From NCBI GenBank assembly GCA_009667805.1, contig RXON01001631.1, positions 1 through 64,000 on the forward strand: a stretch of DNA of 64,000 nucleotides. The letters are read 5' to 3'. The first letter of the stretch is position 1, and each line of letters begins with the position of its first letter. The translations under genes and the position numbers were made by a program. Of this stretch, positions 56,496 through 64,000 are shown piece after piece. Source of the DNA: Leptobrachium leishanense (taxonomy: Eukaryota > Chordata > Amphibia > Anura > Megophryidae). The notes beneath the pieces are model-generated. The model saw nothing but the letters and a program-made list of their open reading frames with translations. It was not told the origin of the DNA and ran no database searches.

Positions 56496-57027
56496 AGTTC
56501 CACACGCACCGGTCAACCAAACAGTACACTGCAGGCGACCCAATCACAACTCCCAACTGGAGGTGCCTGCGATCCAATCAGCGTCCGCGGCACAGCGTTA
56601 TAGCAGCTAATGAGAATTTACAATACTGAGAATCTCTCCAGCCAACCCCGAAACAGAGTTAAAGGTCTGGTCGGCCAATTGACTGCGAGAGTATAAAGGG
56701 GTAGCGCACTAACGGTGTTCTAAATACAAAACGCACAGTGTCTCAAGAATAGGCGCCATTTGTTTGGAGCCTGCTTATTGTATTTTATGCATCCTGGACT
56801 CCAGTTCAATGGCCGCCACGCATAAACACTGACATACTGAAGTGGAGACTTTTTTTTAACCAATCCCCAGTTTACTCATGTGTTTTTGTGATACAAGCTG
56901 CAGGCCGCTTTACGAAGTATCACGGCAAGGATCTGGGACTTGTTTCGTGAGGGCTGATCCACTGAGAGGGGGGGAATACCTCGGCTTTGCTCTTGTTGTG
57001 CCCCGGTCAGAGGGGCCTTGATGCACG
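56496..57027. promoter_or_regulatory. Bidirectional TMX2-MED19 promoter
   Basis: Only 532 bp separate the two start codons, which face away from each other. CCAAT boxes on the plus strand lie at 56540-56544, 56574-56578, 56675-56679 and 56860-56864. TATAAA at 56692-56697 points towards MED19. No transposon end is visible within the interval. Human TMX2 and MED19 have the same divergent order, so shared control is likely. Confidence 0.75.
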
Positions 57028-57286
57028 ATGATGGAGGGATTCTCCTCGCTCTTTGCTCCCGCTGAGCCGCCTCCTCCTCTACCCCCTGGTCCCGGAGCTC
57101 CACCGGGAGTCCCCACAGGGGGTGGAGGGTTTGGGTCCAATAAACCTCAAGTTACCGGCAACCCCAATTCTACGGTCCCAGGCCCTCCTCTGCCCCCACC
57201 GCCGCCTCTTTCCATGGGACCTGCTGGCGATGATGCTGCCCGGAGATCTCCATCTGGTCCTTTCTACCTCCTGCGTGATCTGCCAG
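57028..57286 (+). CDS. MED19: MED19, Mediator subunit 19, first coding exon
   Basis: The exon encodes MMEGFSSLFAPAEPPPPLPP, a proline- and glycine-rich middle part, then GPFYLLRDLPG, followed by the donor CAG|gtgagt. Human MED19 starts MENFTALF and has the same proline-rich region and FYLMRELPG motif at the exon end. The second ATG at 57031 has A at -3 and G at +4 and gives the family-like start MEGFSSLF, so it may be the true initiator. MED19 belongs to the head/middle interface of the Mediator complex in the nucleus and links regulators to RNA polymerase II. Later exons are not found up to 64000, so intron 1 exceeds 6.7 kb. Confidence 0.92.
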
Positions 57287-57659
57287 GTGAGTGAGGGAAT
57301 GACACACAATTAACCCCATTAAGGACTAAGGGTCTTCACAGTCATTGATCCTTAAAGTGAAACTGTCCACCTGGTGCTGGTCTCCTTTGATGGGGATTCG
57401 CTCCCAGTGGCATGCCACCAGAGTGAGTGACAGCTGAGAGTGGAAGCGCCATACTGCAGGACATACCTCTGCTTGCACCTGATTCTAAGCTGACAAGACA
57501 ATGCAAGAGTGTCTCCTCTGAAGGCTGATTGCACACATTGCTGAAACTTGGCAGTGCCCAGTGCTGGAAGCGGGCAGGAGGAGCCCACTGGCTCAATGTT
57601 CGTTGCACGTGTGCTGGTCGTCGTCATCAGCCCTGGTTCTTGCTAGGTACAGTCTAGAC

Positions 57660-59329
57660 CAGTGGTTCTCAACCTGTGGACCCTCAGGACCCACAATTGT
57701 CCTTGGTCATTAAGTCGCGACCCAAAAATAATAGAATTTCTGAAACATAATTTATTCCACAAAACGTGTGCAATATTCTACAATGAATGCACTTTTCAGA
57801 CAATTTTGTAAACAGAGATTCTTTCCAAAACGGATATAGTGCAGTAATCACAGCACTAGTGAAAGCGAAAGTGTTTGCTGTAAAATTAACTAATTGAAAC
57901 ATATGAAATTAATTCGAACTCATGTGAAAACTGGGAATGCTTCTTGCTCTTAAGTGTCTCAAAGTCTGGGGTGATGGCAGACAAAGCAACTCTAATTAAA
58001 ATCCCTACTGAATGAATAAAATATTTTTTTTTTTTAACAAACTCACCTGTTCTGCGCTCCCCCGTCGTCTGTCTCTGCGCACATTTTTTCACACCAGCCT
58101 GCCCTCCCTGAGCCTACGCTATTTGCATAGCTGAACGCTACGCTAATCGCATATGCTCAAGCTGGCCAAGAGATTGAGGTCTGCAGTGAACGTCTGGCGC
58201 TGCCTACTTCCTGAACCTACGCTCTGTAGTGCCTCAGAGAGGGACTGAAGAACAATGGAATAGCTTGGACCACTAGGAAAGCACCATTGGTCCAAGCCAT
58301 TCAAAAAAGCCTCCATGAGAGGCTGGCCTCACATGCATTGATTGATGCAGGACAGTCATGTGACTGTTCTCATCTTGCACAGTCAGTGGGTGCGGGGCTG
58401 TGCTCTGGGTGTGACTGTTCACTGTGTCTGCACCTACCTGCCGGTGGAGAGGGCAGTGCGCGGCTGCCTGGAGTGAACAACGCAGATCCTGGGGGGCACT
58501 GAGAGCGGCCAGGTCCTGGGGAGCACTGAGAGCGGCCAGGTCCTGGGGAGCACTGAGAGCAGCCAGGTCCTGGGGAGCACTGAGAGCGGCCAGGTCCTGG
58601 GGAGCACTGAGAGCGGCCAGGTCCTGGGGAGCACTGAGAGCGGCCAGGTCCTGGGGAGCACTGAGAGCGGCCAGGTCCTGGGGAGCACTGAGAGCGGCCA
58701 GGTCCTGGGTAGCAATTTAGAGCGGCAAGATCTTGGGAGCACTGAACCTACGCAACCTGTGTATATCTGGCTCTGATACTAGCCAGTGCCTCACCGGCCA
58801 TTGTCCACACTGCACGTCCCTGGTATGCAGGAAGGCCGGTATCAGGAACCAGTGAGTGATCCTGCTGAGTATTCTCAGTGTACATTTTAGTTTTCTGCAG
58901 GGATTATCATATCAGGAGGGAGAGAGTGATAGAGGGAGAAATGGAGAGTAAGTCATAGCTACAAGGACAGATGGAAAAATACACAGGACAGACAGAATAA
59001 CAGATATTCAGAAAGAAGGATGCCTTTTGCTTCACTGAGATGTGCATTGTGCACAGTGACTCATGGTGTTGGGAGTACAGAGCTGCTGCTGTTAACCCCC
59101 ACACCTTCCCATTACAGATTTCCCCCCCCCCCTTCATATTACAGAGTGTTTTACCTGATGCAGCGGGCCCCAGGTGGTACCTGGAAACATTCAGAGGTAG
59201 CCGCGCCGCCTGGGATCCGCTGCTGCAGGTATGATGCATCAGCGGGTTCCAGGCAATAGAGGGGCATGGGGGCACTTGCCCCGCGACCCAGTCTGCCCCT
59301 GGTCGCGACCCACCACTTGAGAAACACTG
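57660..59329. mobile_element. hAT element (CAGTGGTTCTCAACC family)
   Basis: CAGTGGTTCTCAACCTGTGG and CCACTTGAGAAACACTG are inverted termini. The perfect 8-bp duplication GTCTAGAC flanks them (57652-57659 and 59330-59337). It lies in MED19 intron 1, has no transposase frame and contains a minisatellite. Confidence 0.93.
58486..58740. repeat. 27-bp minisatellite, about nine copies
   Basis: The unit GAGAGCGGCCAGGTCCTGGG plus GAGCACT is repeated with very few changes. The 27-bp period is a multiple of three, so open frames run through it on both strands without meaning. Confidence 0.93.
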
Positions 59330-59337
59330 GTCTAGAC

Positions 59338-60889
59338 CAGCAACGAAGGGACTGTGTTGTGAGACCAGAACTGAATTTTAAAGGTCTACGAAAAAAATTT
59401 AAGTGCACTAGTCCATAATGAACACGAACGGTAGTGTTCAGATGAGTGTTAACGCTAAGCGACTTTATTTTAACGCATGCCCCCCCCATATTACATTCCT
59501 GATGCTAAACCTGTGAAAAACCTGTGCTACCTTGCGCAAGCTTCCTATACTTAACGCCAATTAACGACTGCGCTCCCCGTGTTAAGTCCTAGCAAGAATT
59601 ACCGCAGGGACGCACAAGCCAAAATTTTAGCTACACCTGAAAGCTGCTGCTAAATGATTCTGCATTTGCAAAATCATACGGCACCCCTTAAAAACCCCCC
59701 TAACTATTAAATCCGATAATCGCCTCGCATCCCATGGTGAAAACGGTGGCCAGATCCACCACTTCTTGTCCTCAGGAGCAGAATGAGACCAGGATCAAAT
59801 AATTCCCAGTCTCACTCTGCGGCACTGCGCGATCTCGCGGCCCAGAAGTGTAAACCTCCATGGAGTCCTGTGTACTCCAGGAGGTGGTGATTGCTGCAGC
59901 GCTACTGCGAGTTTCCCAGTAGTTGGCACTGCATTCCGGGGCAAGGTGCCGAGGTAGCGTCTGCCACGGAATATCACGCTAACATGCGGAAGCTACGGGG
60001 AAACCTGCAGGCACAGATTTTTTTTGTTTGTTTTTTTTTCGGGGGGGGATTGCCACTCATCCGGGTTTCACCTGGCCAGTTTGGGTTTTGTATTCAAGAT
60101 TTTTATTTTCAATCAAATGGTCACAAATCAACCGACAAGGTTGGCCTCGCAGGGCCAAATATCACACTCAGAAGAAACACATCAAAGCGAAAGAAACATC
60201 AAAAAATAACAGCGACGCATAGCTATATACGAAAAAAAGAGCCGGCAAAAAGTAATCAAGAAGGAAGTGGTCTCCCAGGACCACAACACGTCATCCATTG
60301 AATCACATAGTAAAATAGAAATAAAAAGCATAAAACAACAAAACAAATGTCAGCTATAGAATAAAAACTCCGCAATAGATCTGCATATAGCTCAAAAAGG
60401 TCTTCAAATAATGGCTCAAAAACAAAGTCCTCAAAAAAACATTTAAAAAAAAACATCCCCATGTGGGGGGTCTCAGCGGAGCAGAGAAACTCAGCATACG
60501 GGAGAAGGAGCAGAAAAAACAAAAAGGGGGGGGACTTATCTGAGAAAAGAAAAAGTAAATAAAAATGGATGGCAGAGGCCATAATTGTGCCTGCCCTGGC
60601 AAATTCCCAGACGGCCTAAAAGACCGCGGGAAGGCCAAGGGGAGTAAGTGGCATCCGTCTCGGGTATTCGAGGGCCAAACAGGGCACCAGGCCACGGCTG
60701 CACCCCCCAAATGATCCCGGAGTAGCCATCAGGAACAGAAAGTGTGGGGAGGGGAGACTAAAATAATATATATATATATATTTCCTCTAACCAAGGAAGT
60801 ATCCCTCCTTTTATATTAAAAAATAAAATTTTATTTCATATAGATAAAATTAACATATTTCGTTTCTTAAAAAATAGTCATCCAATAAA
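59338..60889. other. MED19 intron sequence, weak LINE-like traces
   Basis: Around 60090-60750 the minus strand has LINE 3'-region style sequence (AATAAAAATCTTGAATAC) but no domain I can name. The rest shows only homopolymers and a (TA)n run near 60765. Confidence 0.35.
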
Positions 60890-60994
60890 CATATCGGAAT
60901 AACCAATTTACTGTTAAGTTCAAGCTGGTTACCATTCAATTTCGTTTTCAGTTAGAGTGCATGAGGACCTCACTCACTTGTTGCACCCAATATC

Positions 60995-61974
60995 TTACAA
61001 GCTATTGATGGGGTTTCCACACTCTAAAGTTAAATTTCTACTTCTGAAACGTTTATACGTGGTTTCATCATTTAGTACATTTAAAGTCATTTGTTCATAT
61101 CCTTCTTTAGACATTACCACGATGTTCCCTCCTTTGTCTGCCGCTTTAATAATGATTTTCTCGTTTGATCGTAATTCGTTTAATGCAATTCGTTGTTGTT
61201 TAGTGAGGTTGTTACTTGTTTTGTCACCCATGGTTTTAGAATCTATTTCCTCAATTTCTTGACACACTAGTTTAGAAAAAAAGGTCAATGTTTTCATTTT
61301 GTTCAATGGAAAGGGTAAAGGTACTTTGTGTCTGTAGTGAAGTATGCATTATTTGGTCAGAGTTAAATTGTTCAATCTCTTCGAGTAATTAAATCATGTC
61401 TTTAATGCATTGATCCTCCTTAACTGTCAGACCCAACTGTTTGAGTCTGTTCTGTTCTGTTCCTTGATTGTATGATATTTATGTAGTGCCAATTTTCTTG
61501 AAAATAAATTAATATCCTTAGTCCATGTGAATTTGTTAAACTGTGGAGTAGGAACAAATGATAGACCTTTTTGTAGCACTTCAATGTGCTTCTCATTCAA
61601 TTGCAATTGAGACAAGTTAATAACCTCTGTTTGATTTATATTTAACGATTGCTTCTGGTAGTTCTTTGTTTGCGGAATTCTCTGGTTCTCTGTTCTTGCG
61701 GTTCCTCCTAAAAAAGATAAATTTTTCTTTAGAATCCCCCTTGTTGCAGGCTTATACGATGTTCTTTCAGTATCTGATTCTGAGGAGTATGCCTCACTAG
61801 TGGAGTAGTTCCAACGTTTACTTTGATTAATATTTCTAGATGGTTTGAATACTTTATTTCCTTGTAATCCTGTAAATCGCGCATAAATTTCCTATGTTTA
61901 TGTGTTTTAAGTTCTGTTTCAAATATTTCAGTCTGTAGTTTAAATTTAGCCTCTAGCTGACCACGGGAATCCAT
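60995..61974 (-). pseudogene. Penelope-like ORF, N-terminal region
   Basis: The minus strand starts MDSRGQLEAKFKLQTEIF, continues with LSQLQLNEKHIEVLQKGLSF and VPTPQFN, and then LTKQQRIALNELRSNEKIII followed by KAADKGGNIVVMSKEGYEQM. These are the conserved blocks that precede the RT fingers in PLEs. Stops and frame changes separate the blocks. The sequence ends before the catalytic RT core, where it joins the shared terminal repeat. Confidence 0.8.
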
Positions 61975-62001
61975 AATTGAACACTAATGGAACCCAATTA
62001 A

Positions 62002-63160
62002 CCACTTGGCTGGACGCGCTCAGCGCGTCCAGCCAAGTGGTTCTCCTGTGCTATGGACGCGCTGAGCGCGTCCTAGCACAGGAGGCAGCAATCGGCTGGG
62101 ATTCCGTCCGATTGCTCCGCCCCCCCGGTGCGGGCTGACATCTTGGATGTCAGCCCAGCACTCCTGGACCCCGGCAGGGCCATTTAGATGTCATGTAATT
62201 CAGGCGCCCCCCCACGTGTGCGGAGGAGGTGCCTGAAAAGGGAGGGGGGAGGTCCTTCGGACCTCTTTCCCTTCCGATCCCCGGGGGCCAGATGGGTTAA
62301 GGAAGGCACTGTTTGGAAGGGCACAGCCTGCCCTTCTAAACGGTGGCTGACATTAACCCCTGGGGAGCCGGGTCACGATTCAGCGCTGAAAAGCGCCGGA
62401 TCGTGATCCTCTCCCGGAGCTGGCCGACATCTTGGATGTCGACCAAGCCTCCGGGAACTCCCCTTGAGGACTGGCGTAATTATGCATAGCACGATGACGC
62501 CAATCCTGGAGTTAACCCCCTACCTGCCAACAATGGTGGATTTGAACCCCCTATCTCCCGATTTGTGGCAGCTAGGGGTTAATGTTTGATTTCGTTGGAT
62601 CAGCCAGAGCATGGCCTTTCCAACGATACCAAACTTGACCATGTAAAAAGTTTTTTTTTTTAAAAAAAATTAAAAATATTAAAAACAAATTAAACTTTAA
62701 TTTTTTGTTTTGTTAATGCAGCAATATTGTTCCCATTTCAATTATAATGTGAACAATGATGCTGCACTAATGATTTTTGTATGCAGTGCATTTGTTAAAA
62801 ATAGTGACATTTTCCCCAAAAAAAGTAACGGGTCCCCATTTCTAATTTTTTTAACAAGCGCACCCCATAGAAAATATACCCACAAATTCTCGCATGTTAA
62901 AATGTGAAAAAAACACTTTACACATTGTAAATTATTGAAAATTCAAATTTTATTGAATTTTTATAATATACAGACCAGACATGACGTATACATATAATAA
63001 TGACATATTATGAATCTGCCGAGTCTGCCGGAAAGAACGATATATAATATGTCTGGGTCATATATTAAAATATGGCTTCAAAACGCGGTTAAACATGATG
63101 AGCGAAAGCGGTAAAAATTACCTCCGCACAGAGGTGTGAAATGCCTCAGCAGCGAAAGGG
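62002..63160. mobile_element. TTAA-type (piggyBac-like) MITE
   Basis: TTAA flanks it at 61998-62001 and 63161-63164. CCACTTGGCTG and the inverted CAGCGAAAGGG are the termini. The left 80 bp contain a nested palindrome (GGACGCGCTCAGCGCGTCC). A second copy of the family is at 43620-44377. There is no coding content. Confidence 0.75.
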
Positions 63161-63219
63161 TTAAAGGCTGATAGGAAGGTGCCAATACCTATTTAAACAG
63201 GTCCTGAAGACCGGATCAC

Positions 63220-63268
63220 TAGAGCTGCTGATGAAACTGCTGTTAGTTCAGCAGAGAAACGCGCGTTG
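63220..63268 (+). ncRNA. Hammerhead-ribozyme-like motif
   Basis: CTGATGA at 63228-63234, stem II CTGCTG/CAGCAG with loop TTAGTT, GAAAC at 63256-63260 and a minimal stem III from ACGCGCGT give a hammerhead-like fold. Extra A residues flank stem II and stem I is weak, so activity is uncertain. Confidence 0.55.
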
Positions 63269-63739
63269 AGCGGTTTGTTGTTAATATAACAGAATATCGT
63301 TATGCATTGTTAATAAGACATGAATCAAAAAAATATATTTATATACGCTAATTTATCATGCCTGTGAGGCTCTCAATGTTTATTTACGGATGGTTGTGAC
63401 ATCCAAGGCTTGAGTTCGATATTGACTGTTTCAGCACGGTGTCTGAGATTAATTAAATCAGTTAAAAGATTTGCCTGAATTGAAAGAAACCTATGGGTGG
63501 CTAAAGATAACAGTGAATTAATGTTGTGCACCCATATTTCAGAAGTAGAAATTTAACTTTAGAGTGTGGAAACACAACTCAAGTGAAGTGTATGAAGCAA
63601 GTTTTGGAACGGTGTAGCAATCAATAGCTTGTAAGATATTGGGTGCAACAAGTGAGTGAGGTCCTCATGCACTCTAACTGAAAACAAAATTGAATGGTAA
63701 CAGCTTGAACTTAATAGTAAATTGGTTATTCCGATATAG

Positions 63740-64000
63740 AAAAATGTCGGCAGATAAGAACCTTTCGGCCCATCTAGTCTGCCCAATTACATGGATACTT
63801 TACCTGGATTTATCTTTTGTTTAGGATAGCCTTATGCCTATCCCATGCTTGCTTAAATTCAATTACTGTTTTGGCCTCTACCACTTCAACTGGAAGGCTG
63901 TTCCATGTATCCACCACCCTCTCAGTAAAATAATGCTTCCTGATGTTACTTTTAAACCTTTGCCCCTCTAATCTAAGACTATGTCCTCTTGTTTTGCTAC
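63740..64000 (-). mobile_element. CR1-type LINE fragment, 3' end, runs off the window
   Basis: On the minus strand the sequence translates to RGHSLRLEGQRFKSN, then KHYFTERVVDTWNSLPVEVV and ends GRLDGPKGSYLP. This is the C-terminus of a CR1-group ORF2. The right part lies beyond 64000. Confidence 0.75.

Larger units (their letters stand above)
60890..63739. mobile_element. Head-to-head Penelope-like composite
   Basis: Two PLE segments point away from each other: a minus-strand one with coding remnants (60890-61997) and a plus-strand one with a hammerhead-like motif (63165-63739). They share the same 3' terminal sequence of about 150 bp, so the whole is bounded by inverted repeats (60890-61036 and 63541-63739). 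The right copy has a 40-50 bp interruption. A TTAA-type MITE sits between the two. Confidence 0.75.

Noticed and set aside
58424..58720. Frames across the 27-bp minisatellite (GALRAARSW repeats)
   Set aside because: The period is a multiple of three, which keeps frames open on both strands. There is no gene context.
57028..64000. Search for later MED19 exons downstream of exon 1
   Set aside because: No sequence resembling the conserved MED19 core after the FYLLRDLPG exon was found on the plus strand, so the remaining exons are taken to lie beyond 64000.

Overview
This window looks like non-coding-rich vertebrate nuclear DNA, most likely from a frog. The evidence is two exon-intron split vertebrate genes in the same head-to-head order as in human, and a dense load of amphibian-style transposons: hAT, Harbinger-like, mariner-like and TTAA-type MITEs, Penelope-like elements, and L1-, L2-, CR1- and RTE-type LINEs. 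There are no bacterial operons, tRNAs, rRNAs or CRISPR arrays. The species cannot be fixed from sequence alone.

Layout. (1) Positions 1-16495 are one huge C/A-rich minisatellite built on a 23-29 bp unit around CCTCCTGCAAACCCCC. It has a visible higher-order repeat of about 1.9 kb and continues at 20538-21139 and 23438-23630. It is interrupted by (2) a 4.0-kb LTR retroelement at 16496-20537 with apparently identical 504-bp LTRs, an intact gag, an in-frame protease and only a stub of reverse transcriptase, and by (3) a minus-strand L1-type element at about 21150-23437 that carries ORF1 but no recognisable ORF2. (4) Positions 23631-30700 are intergenic, with a 5'-truncated Penelope-like element (PLE) that ends in a hammerhead-like motif. 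(5) Positions 30750-56495 hold TMX2 on the minus strand: eight coding exons, 291 codons plus stop, with introns packed with nested transposons. (6) Positions 56496-57027 are a compact CCAAT-rich bidirectional promoter. (7) At 57028-57286 lies the first coding exon of MED19 on the plus strand; its other exons are beyond the window. (8) Positions 57287-64000 are MED19 intron 1, or sequence downstream of it, with a hAT element containing a minisatellite, a head-to-head PLE composite and a CR1 fragment.

Only TMX2 and MED19 are host protein-coding genes that I can support. Gag and Gag-Pro of the LTR element and the ORF1 at 46643-47599 are the only long coding frames of mobile origin that are still open. 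Many insertions can be dated relative to each other, because target-site duplications (TSDs) and interrupted elements are readable directly. The most interesting material is the structured satellite with its young LTR insertion, the in-frame opal stop between gag and pro, two ORF1-only LINE insertions, three hammerhead-like motifs linked to PLE sequence (two of them in inverted-repeat composites), and a 174-bp-arm near-perfect hairpin in a TMX2 intron.
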